The position numbers and the translations under genes were made by a program. A DNA stretch of 64,000 nucleotides, taken from the NCBI RefSeq assembly GCF_029309835.1, contig NZ_JARJHL010000017.1, positions 1-64,000 on the forward strand, read 5' to 3'. Origin of the DNA: Paracoccus sp. DMF-8. GTDB lineage: Bacteria > Pseudomonadota > Alphaproteobacteria > Rhodobacterales > Rhodobacteraceae. The notes below the pieces were generated by a model. It was not told where the DNA came from. It did not search any database and was given only the letters and a program-made list of their open reading frames with translations. This document shows, in pieces, positions 1 to 9,782 of the stretch. How positions within the stretch are numbered: the stretch's first letter is position 1; the number at the start of each line of letters is the position of its first letter.

Positions 1-27
1 GCCTGGCGTATTGGGTCAGCGGCGCGA

Positions 28-2211
28 TCAGCAACGCAGCCGCGCGTAATAGGATTTTTCCGCCGCCTCGCGCGCCTGCGCCAATGTGACGATGCGCTTC
101 GCCGGCGCAACAAGGGCAGCATTTTCAAAAACATCTGCGCGGTGGTCAGCGCATCGCCCGCCGCGCTGTGGCGGGCCAGCACCTCGACGCCCAAACGCGC
201 GGCGATGTCTTCCAGCGCGATGTGGACATTGAGCTGACGGCTCGACCACCGTCGCCAGCAGCAGCGTGCCCAGCACCGGCTGGCTCGAAACGCAGCCCGC
301 TGGTCGCGGCCTTTCCTTGATCTGCAGGGAACCGCATGTCGAAGGCGACGTTATGGCCGACCAGCACCGTGTCGGCGGCAAAGGGGTGAAAGGCGGCCAG
401 CACCTCGGCGATGCGGGGCTTGCCGCGCACCATGTCCTGCGTGATCCCGTGAAAGGGGATCGAGGCATCGGGGATCAGCCGCCCCGGATCGACAAGCTGG
501 TCGAATGTCTCGCCACTCAGCAGCCGGGCCTTGAGGATGCGGATGGCGCCAAGCTGGATGATTTCGTCCCCGCCGGTCGGATCAAGCCCGGTGGTTTCGG
601 TGTCGAACACGGTGAATGCCAGCTCGTCCAGCGGCACATCGTCCAGCGCGCGGCCGCTGTCGCTGTCGGCGAACAGGTCGAAATTGTAGAACTCCGGGCG
701 ATCCGGCAGGCCGGTTTCCGCTGCGCCCGCCCGCCGACAAGGGCAGCAGAAAACGGAAAAAGGACCGGCCCGCGTCGCGGTCATGTTCCAGCCACAATTC
801 GCCGCCGTGACGTTCGGCGATCTCGCGCGGGGGTCAGGATGTCGTGCCTTCGCCCTGCGGCATCGCCTCGGCCTGCCAGCCGGCGGGGGCGACGGCGCTG
901 GTGAGGGCGGGCCATGCCAGATCCAGATGGGCCCAGGCCCCGGCGCGGTTCAGGCGGATGTCCAGCACATCGGGGAACAGCGTTTCCACCAGCCGCCCTG
1001 CCGCCAGAAAGGCCAGCGCCTGCATCAGCGAAAAGCTGTCCACGCTGAGCCAAAGCCCGTCCTCGACCTGATCGCGGGTCAGGCTGCGCCCGGCGTCCGC
1101 CTCGATCCGCTGCGCCACGGCGCCGATGAAATCGCCGCCCTGCACGTCCCGCAAGGGCCAGCGCGTCAGCAGGATCCTGCGGCGGCGTCCTCGGTCAGTG
1201 CGGCAAGACGGTCGGCCAGATCCTGACCTCATCGCGGACAACCGCCTTGAAAACTCTCTGGCGTTCGACCTCGTCTCAGATCGGGATAATCCAGCATCTC
1301 CAGCGCCGCCTGCATGCTGGCCAGCGAGGCGCGGCTGGATCTCGGTCAGTTCGATCATGCGCCGGTCGCGGCGCGACTGCGCCGCCCGATCGGCCGTGAT
1401 GTCATCCAGCAGCAGCACATAGCCGCTCATCGCGGCCCCGCCGCCGGCCAGAACCGGCGCCAGCGCGACCTGCAGCAGATGCCCGCCGGGTGGTCGCGAC
1501 GAAACGGGCCGAGACCGCGATTTCCGACCGCGCAATGCGGCGTTCGACGCCGTCGCGGGCATGGGCGATCAGCGCCGGTTCGATGACGGCATGGATCGAG
1601 CGGGCCAAGCTTCCGGATCAGCTCCGCCCTCGCCCGCGATATCGGGGATTGCGACAGGCGGGTGAAACAGCCCGGCGCGCGCGCCCGTTATACAGCAGGA
1701 TCCGGCCATCCAGATTGCAGACGATGACGCTCGGTTCCAGTTGCGCCATCAGCGCGCCCAACTGGTCGCGTTCCTGCGCGACCTTGGCGCTGGCCTCATC
1801 GACCAGACGGGCCGCGTCGGCGCGCAGGCTGCGGGACTGATCGGCGATCTGGTTGATCGCGGGCTGCAATCAGCCGCCGGTCGCACCGCCGCCGTCACGG
1901 CGCCAGCGGACCCGGCGCATCGGGATCGGCGGCCAGCAGCCAGTGTCGCATCCGTTGGCGGCATGCAGGGGCGCGATGGTTCTGCGGTAAAGCCGCATCA
2001 CCAGCCAGCCGCCAAGCGCCGCCGCAACCGCCCACCAGCCAAAGACCAGCGCGCCATGGCTGTTGGCCAGCGGGGCCAGCACCTCGGACAGGATGCCGCG
2101 TTCGGCGGGGTTCGTCAGCGACCACGCCCCCGCCAGACCAAGCACCAGCCAGAGGGCCAGCACGATACCGGGGGCAAGGGCGGCGGCGATCAGCCGCGGT
2201 TTGATCTTCAC
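28..2211 (-). pseudogene. Membrane-anchored PAS/ATPase-like sensor fused to a DnaQ-type 3'-5' exonuclease, broken by frameshifts
   Basis: The start is a GTG that overlaps the TGA of the upstream response regulator (GTGA). The N-terminus has two hydrophobic segments (about residues 8-30 and 54-72). A PAS-like stretch follows near 1620-1790 (VIVCNLDGRILLYNGRAR), then a kinase-type ATPase end near 780-830 ([13 protein letters not shown] and FFRFLLP). The C-terminal domain is a DEDDh exonuclease: Exo[10 protein letters not shown], Exo[12 protein letters not shown], Exo[11 protein letters not shown]. These pieces lie in different frames, with at least six shifts over 2.2 kb; the total length, 2184 nt, is still a multiple of three. 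Apart from the shifts the exonuclease motifs are all present, so the gene may be functional and simply misread. The ATPase N-box region (LMQALAFLAAGRLVE) lacks the usual Asn, so kinase activity is doubtful. It is the last gene of the acetate operon. Confidence 0.72.
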
Positions 2212-2573
2212 GAAATCATGTCCTTGATCTGCACGATCAGGTCGCGGGTCGAAAAGGGCTTCGCCACATAGGCATCGACGCCCGCGCCCTTGCCGCGCTG
2301 GATATCGGTGTCGCGGCCCTTGGCGGTCAGCATCAGGATGCGGATATCGTTCAGCCTTGCATCGGCGCGCACCGCCTCGCAGACCTCGAAGCCGGTCAGG
2401 CCGGGCATCATGCCGTCCAGCAGGACCAGCGCCGGGGTCTCGCGCTGGATCATGTCCAGCGCCTCGATCCCGTCGCGCGCCACAAGAACCTGATATCCTT
2501 CGCGTTTCAGCATGAATTGCAGCGATACGACAATATTGGGTTCGTCATCCGCGATCAGAACCTTGATGCTCAT
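2208..2573 (-). CDS. CheY-like single-domain response regulator
   Basis: This 121-residue protein is a bare receiver domain with no output domain. The acidic pair is DDEP near residue 10, the phospho-acceptor Asp lies in LVLLDGMMPG (about residue 54), and TAKG and KPFS supply the conserved Thr and Lys. The ATG at 2571-2573 gives the standard receiver length. It overlaps the C-terminus of the SLC5-type histidine kinase by 29 nt in another frame, and its TGA overlaps the GTG of the exonuclease fusion. By position it should take phosphate from that kinase; with no DNA-binding domain it would act by protein contact. Neighbouring genes are damaged but this one is intact. Confidence 0.88.
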   Translation of the reverse strand: MSIKVLIADDEPNIVVSLQFMLKREGYQVLVARDGIEALDMIQRETPALVLLDGMMPGLTGFEVCEAVRADARLNDIRILMLTAKGRDTDIQRGKGAGVDAYVAKPFSTRDLIVQIKDMIS

Positions 2574-5271
2574 CAACTCCCCCTTCTGGCTGGAGCGGAA
2601 GGCGAAACGCGAAACACGCCCCCTGCCCTGGCTCGGACTCCAGCCACATCTCCCCACCCAGATTATTGACGATCTCGCGGCTGATAGGAAGGCCAAGACC
2701 GGCGCTCGGCGGCCGGTCGCGCGCATCGCCGACCTGCCGGAACTTGTCAAAGACCACCGCCTGTTCCGCCGGATCGACGCCGCGCCCGTTGTCGCGAACG
2801 CTGACGACCAGCCCGTCGCCCTGCCGGGACAGGCTGACATCGACCCGCCCGCCCGGCACCGGCACGAATTTCGCGGCATTGGACAGCAGATTCATCATCA
2901 CCTGCATCATCCGGTCGGGATCGGCCTGCACCGGGGGCAGGTCCGGCGCCAGATCGGCCACGACCTCGGCCCCCTTTTCGCGAAACAGTTCGGATGTCGC
3001 GCGCAGGCTGTCGGCGACAAGCTGGCGCAGGTCGATGTCGCAAGTGTTCCATTCGGCCATGCCCGCCTCGATCTTGGCCAGATCCAGCACCTGATTGACC
3101 AGCCGGCCAAGCCGTTCGGATTCCTTCAGGATGATGCCCAGAATTCGGCGCGGTCGGCATCGTCGATATCGGGCGTGTCCAGCATCAGGCTCGGCCAGCG
3201 CCCGGATCGAGGTCAGGGGCGTGCGCAGCTCATGCGTGACCGAGGACATGAAATCGTCTTTCAACTGGTCGAGGCTTTTCAATTCCTCATTCGCGTCGCG
3301 CAGTTCGGATGTGACCTGTTCCAACTGGCGGGCATAGCTGCGGACCTGCGACGCCTCGTCCAGAATATCCAGCACATTGTCGATGGTCAGGGGTTCTTCC
3401 TGCGCGACGGATTCGACCATGACCCGGGCCGAGGCCGTGCCGACCGCCCCGGCGATCTGGCGCTCGACCCGATCCACCAGCCGGGCATCGGCGACCAGCG
3501 CATCGGGGGCGACGCCCATGTCGCGGGCATGTTCGTGAAACAGCGCCTGCGCCCGCTCGGCGCCCAGAAAGCGGCCTGCAAGGTCGCGCAGATCGGCCAG
3601 CCGGGCGCGGCCGCGCCAGAACACCGGTTCCGCCGCATGGGTTTCATAGACATCGACGAACAGGACGGCCTGGCTTGCTTCGCGCGGGGAAGGATCGCGG
3701 GCCAGCGACAGGCCGACATACAGGCCGATATTGACCAGCATCGACCAGAACAGCGAATGGGTCAGATAATCAAGGCCGGTCAGCCCGAACAGCGATTCCG
3801 GCGCAAGCAGGGTCAGCCCGAACGGGCCGTCCAGAAAGCCCGCGTCGATCCAGCCCGATTTCGCGACCGATGGCAGCATCAGCGTCCATGCCCAGACCAG
3901 CGCCCCCCCGGTCAGCCCGGCCAGCGCGCCGGTCCGCGTCCCGCCCTTCCAATACATCCCCCCCAGCAGGGCGGGGGCGAATTGCGCGACGGCGGCGAAG
4001 GAAATCAGCCCGATCGAGACCAGCGCATAGGCTTCGCCCGCGATGCGGTAATACAGGTAGCCCAGCAGCAGCACGGTCAGGATCGCGGCGCGGCGGATGT
4101 TCAGCAACAGCCGGGTCAGATCGCCCCCCGACCGCCGCGCAAAACGGCGGCTGCGCAGCAGCGCGGGCGTGACCAGATCGTTGCAGACCATCGTGGACAC
4201 GGCGACGGTTTCGACGATCAGCATCCCCGTCACCGCCGAAAGCCCGCCGATATAGACCACCAGCGCCAGCAGTCCGGCACCGTGATACAGCGGCACCGAC
4301 AGCACGAAGGTTTCCGGGTCCATGACCCCGCTGCCGAACAGCACCAGCCCGCCGATGGCGATGGGCAGGACAAAGATATTGATCAGCAACAGATAGACCG
4401 GAAACAGCCATGCGGCGCGGCGGATGTGGCGTTCGTTCACGCATTCGACGACCATGACCTGAAACTGGCGCGGCAGCAGCAGGACCGACAGCATCGCCAG
4501 CACGATCATCGCGAACCATTGCGCATGGCTGAAACTGCCCGCGCCATTGTCCAGCCGCAAAAGCCGGGTGATCTCGGGCATCTGCTGCGCCCGCGCCCAG
4601 ATATCGGCCATGCCGTCGAACAGCCCCCAGGTCACGAAACCGCCGACGGCCAGAAAGGCCAGCAGCTTGACCCCGGATTCAAAGGCCACGGCGGCGACCA
4701 TGCCCTCGTGGCGTTCGGACTGGTCAAGGTGGCGCGTGCCAAAGATGATCGCGAATGCCGCCAGCAGCAGGGCGACATAGAATGTGCCGTCCAGCCACCA
4801 GCCCGGTTCCCGCCCCGTGCCCGCATTGGCGGTCAGCACGTCATAGCCCGCCGACACCGCTTTCAGTTGCAGGGCGATATAGGGCAGCATGCCGACCACG
4901 GTGATCAGCGTCACCACGGCGGCCAGCAGCGGGCTTTTGCCGTAGCGGCTGGCGATGAAATCCGCGATCGAGGTGATGCGGTAGGTCTGCGAAATCCGCA
5001 CCATCTTGCGCAGGACCACCCATGCCAGCAGCATCGCCAGCATCGGCCCCAGATAGATCGGCAGGAACCAGACCCCGCCCGAGGCCGCCCGCCCGACGCT
5101 GCCGAAATAGGTCCAGGCAGTGCAATAGACGCCCCATGACAGCGCATAGACCCCGGCATTGTCGATGATCGACCGTCCCTGATCGGCGCGGCGGTCGGCA
5201 TAGGCGGCAATCGCGAAAAGCAGCAGCAGATAACCAAAGGAGGCGCCCAGAACCAGCGCGGGCGACATCAT
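2545..5271 (-). CDS. SLC5 (sodium/solute symporter)-type sensor histidine kinase, CbrA-like
   Basis: The 908-residue protein starts at a tandem ATG ATG (5266-5271), overlapping the upstream stop as ATGA. Residues 1 to about 500 form a multi-pass SLC5/PutP-like transporter (YALSWGVYCTAWTYFG near the start). A linker resembling the STAC region follows, then a coiled segment (SYARQLEQVTSELRDANEE), the H-box HELRTPLTSI with the His near residue 680, the N-box NLLSNAAKF, the G1 box DNGRGVD and the G2 box AGLGLPIS. Known relatives (CbrA) couple transport of a small metabolite to two-component signalling. Just after the H-box, about 15 residues (EPDAGHARYRRCRPRR) look garbled: another frame there reads LMLDTPDIDDADRAEF, which suits a DHp helix, so two cancelling indels are likely (about 3143 and 3189). 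The C-terminal tail past FRLPL may also be shifted. Confidence 0.9.
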   Translation of the reverse strand: MMSPALVLGASFGYLLLLFAIAAYADRRADQGRSIIDNAGVYALSWGVYCTAWTYFGSVGRAASGGVWFLPIYLGPMLAMLLAWVVLRKMVRISQTYRITSIADFIASRYGKSPLLAAVVTLITVVGMLPYIALQLKAVSAGYDVLTANAGTGREPGWWLDGTFYVALLLAAFAIIFGTRHLDQSERHEGMVAAVAFESGVKLLAFLAVGGFVTWGLFDGMADIWARAQQMPEITRLLRLDNGAGSFSHAQWFAMIVLAMLSVLLLPRQFQVMVVECVNERHIRRAAWLFPVYLLLINIFVLPIAIGGLVLFGSGVMDPETFVLSVPLYHGAGLLALVVYIGGLSAVTGMLIVETVAVSTMVCNDLVTPALLRSRRFARRSGGDLTRLLLNIRRAAILTVLLLGYLYYRIAGEAYALVSIGLISFAAVAQFAPALLGGMYWKGGTRTGALAGLTGGALVWAWTLMLPSVAKSGWIDAGFLDGPFGLTLLAPESLFGLTGLDYLTHSLFWSMLVNIGLYVGLSLARDPSPREASQAVLFVDVYETHAAEPVFWRGRARLADLRDLAGRFLGAERAQALFHEHARDMGVAPDALVADARLVDRVERQIAGAVGTASARVMVESVAQEEPLTIDNVLDILDEASQVRSYARQLEQVTSELRDANEELKSLDQLKDDFMSSVTHELRTPLTSIRALAEPDAGHARYRRCRPRRILGIILKESERLGRLVNQVLDLAKIEAGMAEWNTCDIDLRQLVADSLRATSELFREKGAEVVADLAPDLPPVQADPDRMMQVMMNLLSNAAKFVPVPGGRVDVSLSRQGDGLVVSVRDNGRGVDPAEQAVVFDKFRQVGDARDRPPSAGLGLPISREIVNNLGGEMWLESEPGQGACFAFRLPLQPEGGVDEHQGSDRG

Positions 5272-5507
5272 GTCCCGCCCCCGTCCCGCGGCGGGGGGCG
5301 CCTTGGTCGCGCGGATCTTTCGCTGACCAGCGCCAGCGCGACGATCAGGCCCGCCCAGATCGCGAACAGCGCGACGGGCAGCAGCGGCAGGCCGAACAGC
5401 GTGATCTCGCGGTCCCAGATCGTCAGCAGCGGAAAGTTCAGCAGCGCAAAGCCCGCCGCGCACAGCGCGATCAGGATCTGCCTGCGCCGCTTGCTGCCCC
5501 CTTTCAT
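5268..5507 (-). CDS. Small two-helix membrane protein of the acetate operon
   Basis: The 79-residue ORF has a basic N-terminus (KGGSKRRRQ) and two hydrophobic helices (about 11-30 and 38-62), then an Arg/Pro-rich tail. Its ATG overlaps the stop of the CBS/nucleotidyltransferase gene and its own TGA overlaps the start of the SLC5-type kinase, both as ATGA, so it is translationally coupled on both sides. This coupling is the main evidence that it is real. I do not recognise a family with certainty. It could be a small partner of the kinase or its transporter domain, but that is inference from position only. Confidence 0.75.
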   Translation of the reverse strand: MKGGSKRRRQILIALCAAGFALLNFPLLTIWDREITLFGLPLLPVALFAIWAGLIVALALVSERSARPRRPPPRDGGGT

Positions 5508-6985
5508 AGCGTGTCCAGACGATAATGCCGCGCGATCCATTCCTTGAAACGCCGCACGATGGTCAGCGAATCGCGAAAGGACTGGCGTTCGATCGTGCCC
5601 AGTTCGGCCAGCCGGATGGTGTTGTCGGGCGCGCGCCCCTCGGCAATCTGGCGCAGGTTGCTGGACAGTTTCAGCGCCATGACGCAATGCAGCGCCGCCA
5701 GCAGGTCACGGGCGAAATCACCGTCCAGATGACCACCCGCCGCCAGCGCCTTCAGCCGGTCGGCGGTGCCCAGATCGCGGATGCCATATTGCAGCGCCAG
5801 CGTGCGGACGCCGTGGACCAGCGGAAAGATCCCCAGTTTCTTGACATCGACCTCGGCCGCGTCGCGCCCGCGCATGCCGGGAAGACGGCTCCACCAGCGG
5901 CCCTCGGTCCCGAATTGCGCGATGGCACGGGCGAAATGCGCGTAAAAGGCATCGCTGCCCGTCAGCAGGCGGCGCAGATAGGATTGGGCATCCGCCAGCA
6001 GGGTCGCGTCGCCCGCGACCGCATCGGCATCCAGAAAGATCGCCAGATTCATCGGACCTTCGGCATCGCCGCCATGCACCCAATCGCGCAGCGAATCGCG
6101 AAACCCCTGCAAGGGCTGGCACCACAGGGGGCGGCTGACCATGATGCCCCCCGGACAGGGCGGATAGCCGAAACCGATCAGCGCATCGGTAAAGGCCTGC
6201 GTCACATCCGCAAGCCCCGGAAAATCGAAACCGTCGCGCAGGATCAGCGCATTGTCCTGATCGGTGCGGATGACCTGTTCGGAACGCCCCTCGCTGCCCA
6301 TGACGATCAGGCAGGAATTCTCGCGCAGGTCCTGCGGGGCCAGCAGATCCCACAGGCGGCGAAAGATCTGGCGGTTCAGCGCGCCGACGGTATCGGCGAT
6401 GATTTCGACCCGCACGCCATCGTCGTGCAGGGTGCGGATCAGGGCCTCGACCTGCGCGGCGGCCTGACCGATCTGATCGACGGTCGTCGCATGGGCGATC
6501 CCGACCCCGATCAGATGGGAATGGTTGGCCAGAAAGCCCATCAGGTCCAACTGGCTGAGAATGCCGATGATCCGGTCGTCCTGCCTGACCAGAACGCGGT
6601 GGATGCGGTGCTGCAGCATCAGCATCATCGCATCGAACACCTCATCCCCGGCGGAAACCGACCAAGGGGAAAAGCTGGTGAATTCGCGCACGGCGATCTG
6701 TTCGGGCGCCCGGCCCTGCAACAGCGCATCGCGCAGGCTGGTGGTGGTGAAGATCCCCAGCCGGTCGCCATCGCGGACCAGCGCATCGGCAACGCCCGCC
6801 TGCGACAGCGCGCGGCAGGTGGCGACCAGATCGGTCGCACCGTCCAGATACAGGGGTTCGCGCAGATGGGCATCGCCGACCCGGCTGGCCATCAGCGACA
6901 CGAATTCGCGCTGATCGCGGGTGTCCCCAAGACGGTTTTCAGACGAAGGGGACCGGCCTTGCCCGGCCGATCCCCCCTTTGGCAT
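5504..6985 (-). CDS. CBS-domain protein with DUF294 putative nucleotidyltransferase and substrate-binding domains
   Basis: The 493-residue protein has paired CBS domains at about residues 30-150 (LVRQDDRIIGILSQLDLMGF), then a nucleotidyltransferase-like domain with the GlnD-type signature GSEGRSEQVIRTDQDNALI, where GSEGR precedes a DxD pair. A helical DUF294 substrate-binding domain closes the protein. The family is described as GlnD-related nucleotidyltransferases with unknown substrate; CBS domains usually sense adenine nucleotides. I chose the ATG at 6983-6985; a TTG seven codons upstream is an alternative. It sits 36 nt after actP (15 nt if the TTG is used) and overlaps the next small membrane protein by ATGA. 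The pairing suggests energy- or nucleotide-responsive control of the acetate system, but no substrate can be read from the sequence. Confidence 0.88.
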   Translation of the reverse strand: MPKGGSAGQGRSPSSENRLGDTRDQREFVSLMASRVGDAHLREPLYLDGATDLVATCRALSQAGVADALVRDGDRLGIFTTTSLRDALLQGRAPEQIAVREFTSFSPWSVSAGDEVFDAMMLMLQHRIHRVLVRQDDRIIGILSQLDLMGFLANHSHLIGVGIAHATTVDQIGQAAAQVEALIRTLHDDGVRVEIIADTVGALNRQIFRRLWDLLAPQDLRENSCLIVMGSEGRSEQVIRTDQDNALILRDGFDFPGLADVTQAFTDALIGFGYPPCPGGIMVSRPLWCQPLQGFRDSLRDWVHGGDAEGPMNLAIFLDADAVAGDATLLADAQSYLRRLLTGSDAFYAHFARAIAQFGTEGRWWSRLPGMRGRDAAEVDVKKLGIFPLVHGVRTLALQYGIRDLGTADRLKALAAGGHLDGDFARDLLAALHCVMALKLSSNLRQIAEGRAPDNTIRLAELGTIERQSFRDSLTIVRRFKEWIARHYRLDTL

Positions 6986-7021
6986 ATGATCGGTGATCCC
7001 CGTCAAGAAACGCGGACCGGA

Positions 7022-8743
7022 TCAGTGCTGCGACGCAGCCGAGGCGCCGATCCCGGTTTCCGAACGCACCTCTTGCGCCGGGAAGCCGGCGCGGTCGATG
7101 CGCGCGCGCGGGCCGTTGTCCAGCTTGGACACGATCCAGATCGTCAGGAACGCCGCCGTCATCGAAAACAGCGCAGGCGAGGTATAGGGGAACAGGGCGG
7201 AACCCGCCTCGTGACCCAGAACCTGTTCCCAGACCGAAGGCGACACGACCGTCAGGCCGACCGACAGAATCAGGCCGACGAAACCGCCGATCACCGCGCC
7301 CCAGGTCGTGCAGTCCTTCCACAGGACCGACATGAACAGCACCGGAAAGTTCGCCGAGGCCGCGACCGCAAAGGCCAGCGACACCATGAACGCGATGTTC
7401 ATGTTCTGGAAGGCGATCCCCAGCACCACCGCCAGCGCGCCAAGGCACAGGGTCGTGATGCGCGAGACGCGTAGCTCGGCCGCACTGTCGGCCGTGCCCT
7501 TCTTGATGACCGTCGAATAGAGGTCATGGCTGACCGCCGAGGCCCCCGACAGCGTCAGGCCCGCGACGACCGCAAGGATGGTCGCAAAGGCCACGGCCGA
7601 AATGAAGCCCAGGAAGATATTGCCCCCAACCGCTTTCGCCAGATGGACGGCGGCCATGTTGTTGCCGCCGATCAGGCCGCCCGCCGGGTCCAGAAAGTCG
7701 GGATTGGTCAGAACCAGCGTGATCGCGCCAAAGCCGATGATGAAGGTCAGCAGGTAGAAATAGCCGATCCAGGTGGTCGCCCACATCACCGATTTGCGCG
7801 CTTCCTTGGCGCTTGGCACGGTGAAGAAGCGCATCAGGATATGCGGCAGACCGGCGGTCCCGAACATCAGCGCCATGCCGAAGCTGATGGCCGAAATCGG
7901 ATCCTTGATGAAGCTACCCGGCCCCATGATCGCCTGACCGCGGTCGGCGGCATCGGCGGCGGTGTCGGGGTTTGCGGCAAAGATCTCGCCCTTGATGCGG
8001 ACGGCATCGGCAAACATGCGCTCGGGGCTGAAACCGTATTTCCACATCACCATGAAGGACATGAAGGACGCGCCGCCCAGCAGCAGGCAGGCCTTGATGA
8101 TCTGCACCCAGGTCGTCGCGGTCATGCCGCCGAACAGAACGTAGACCATCATCAGCACGCCGACGATGACCACGGCCATCCAGTAGTCCAGACCGAACAG
8201 CAGCTCGATCAGCGAACCGGCGCCGACCATCTGCGCGATCAGGTAGAACGCCACCACGACCAGCGTGCCCGAAGCGGCAAAGATGCGGACCGGGGTTTGC
8301 GCGAAACGAAAGGCCGCCACGTCGGCAAAGGTGAACTTGCCCAGGTTGCGCAGACGTTCCGCCATCAGAAATGTCAGGATCGGCCAGCCGACAAGAAAGC
8401 CGATCGAATAGATCAGCCCGTCATAGCCGTTCAGCATCACCGCCGCCGAAATCCCCAGGAACGAGGCCGCCGACATATAATCGCCGGCAATCGCCAGACC
8501 GTTCTGGAACCCGGTGATGCCGCCACCGGCGGTATAGAAATCGGATGCCGACTTGGTCTGAGACGCGGCCCATTTGGTGATGAACAGCGTTCCCACCACG
8601 AACACCGCGAACATCACGATGGCCGTCCAGTTCGTCGCCTGTTTGGTGCCGCCCTGAATGACATCCGCCAGGGCCAGCGTCGGCATCAGCAGGGGCGCGG
8701 TCATGGCTGCGGCCGCAAGACCCAATCTGGTCGAAAGCGTCAT
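7022..8743 (-). CDS. actP: Cation/acetate symporter ActP
   Basis: The 573-residue protein is a sodium:solute symporter (SSS/SLC5) with an N-terminal signal-like segment ([17 protein letters not shown]) followed by about 13 membrane helices. Length and start match ActP, which takes up acetate and other short monocarboxylates. Its ATG overlaps the TGA of the upstream DUF485 gene, the usual yjcH-actP arrangement. Motifs such as [20 protein letters not shown] and [12 protein letters not shown] are typical of the ActP branch. Downstream genes add a kinase whose own sensor domain is also an SLC5 protein, so uptake and sensing of the same substrate class may be linked. No frameshift was seen. Confidence 0.95.
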   Translation of the reverse strand: MTLSTRLGLAAAAMTAPLLMPTLALADVIQGGTKQATNWTAIVMFAVFVVGTLFITKWAASQTKSASDFYTAGGGITGFQNGLAIAGDYMSAASFLGISAAVMLNGYDGLIYSIGFLVGWPILTFLMAERLRNLGKFTFADVAAFRFAQTPVRIFAASGTLVVVAFYLIAQMVGAGSLIELLFGLDYWMAVVIVGVLMMVYVLFGGMTATTWVQIIKACLLLGGASFMSFMVMWKYGFSPERMFADAVRIKGEIFAANPDTAADAADRGQAIMGPGSFIKDPISAISFGMALMFGTAGLPHILMRFFTVPSAKEARKSVMWATTWIGYFYLLTFIIGFGAITLVLTNPDFLDPAGGLIGGNNMAAVHLAKAVGGNIFLGFISAVAFATILAVVAGLTLSGASAVSHDLYSTVIKKGTADSAAELRVSRITTLCLGALAVVLGIAFQNMNIAFMVSLAFAVAASANFPVLFMSVLWKDCTTWGAVIGGFVGLILSVGLTVVSPSVWEQVLGHEAGSALFPYTSPALFSMTAAFLTIWIVSKLDNGPRARIDRAGFPAQEVRSETGIGASAASQH

Positions 8744-9048
8744 TTCAGCACCTCGCGCTTGATCTGATCCGTGAGGTCGTCGAATTCGCTGTTCGCACGG
8801 CGGACGTAATAGGCTGTGATCAGAATGGTAAAGACGATCACCCCGAAGCCGATCGGAATGCCCCAGGTCATGACGCCCGAACCCATGCGCGCCGCCAGAA
8901 AGCCGGGCTTGAAGGCGATCAGCAGGATATAGCCGTAATAGACGACCAGCATCAGGATCGTCAGGGTCCAGCCAAAGCTGGACCTTTCCCGCTTCAGCTT
9001 CTGATAGGTCGGATCAGCCTGGATCCTCTCTATGTTCAATGTGTCCAT
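8740..9048 (-). CDS. DUF485 (YjcH-like) membrane protein
   Basis: The 102-residue protein has two membrane helices, about residues 27-49 and 60-84, with the family signature near [25 protein letters not shown]485 proteins almost always sit directly upstream of actP, as here (ATGA overlap), and are thought to be accessory to the permease. This is the first gene of the minus-strand operon that runs to position 28. The next gene upstream lies on the other strand, with about 700 nt between them. Confidence 0.92.
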   Translation of the reverse strand: MDTLNIERIQADPTYQKLKRERSSFGWTLTILMLVVYYGYILLIAFKPGFLAARMGSGVMTWGIPIGFGVIVFTILITAYYVRRANSEFDDLTDQIKREVLK

Positions 9049-9782
9049 CGGAGTCCCTTTTCTCCTCTTTCCGCTTGTGTCGCGAGACCAGCCCGTGCTT
9101 TTCGCGCGCCTCCTGCCCCGAAAGCCGGGACAGGTCCGTCACTGTCAGCAGGTCGTTGCGGTTGCTTCGGGAAGCTGATCGGGTCTTGCCGCCCCTTTGC
9201 CGGTCCGGGTTCTGTGCGTCCCGGTTGTTCCGGCAAATTCGATTCCCGTTCGGGCCGGATTCAGACTGGCCAGGACCGGGCGACCGGATCCCCGGCGGCG
9301 GTGAAATTCCCGCGCGCCGATGGGATGCAGAAAAACTGCGATCATTATCTTCCCCCCAAAGGTTTGCGCCCCGCATCCTCCGGGGCTTCAACCTTCCGTG
9401 AGGGGATTGTGCCCCCTTTTCATGGGTGCGGCAACAGGTGTTAGCGAGTGCCATTCCGCACTTCGGGCATTAATTTTGCCGTGCAGCGCGTTTTCGGGGG
9501 ATGAAAGCGGCACTGCAGAAAAGCGCGACTTTTGAAATAGTCCTTTGGTCGCAAGACCTGGCCGTGACGCGCCGGACAAAATGCACGAATCGCCCTGCCA
9601 TGTCGCTGTCCGGGCAGGATTTCGTCGCAAGACACGCCGCATCACGCGCGGTCAGACCGCCGATATCGCCTGATGCGCAACATGATGCCGTAGGGTTATC
9701 GGCACGATGGGCTGGTGCCTCTTGCGAATTTCTTCATCTTTTGCGGATCATGATGTCAGTGACAGGATCACGGGGAACAGAA
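9049..9782. other. Gene-free stretch between the actP operon and kynU
   Basis: About 700 nt separate two divergent units. Open frames exist on both strands but they have no recognisable protein, ribosome site or codon pattern, so I call no gene. An AT-richer patch around 9465-9545 stands out from the GC-rich surroundings and is the likeliest home of promoters. It must carry the promoter of the acetate operon and that of kynU. I saw no convincing -35/-10 pair or terminator. Confidence 0.5.

Noticed and set aside
2512..5139. An 875-codon open frame on the plus strand opposite the SLC5-type kinase
   Set aside because: It mirrors the kinase codons, is rich in Arg, Gln, His and Asp and has no motif; GC-rich DNA leaves long antisense frames open.
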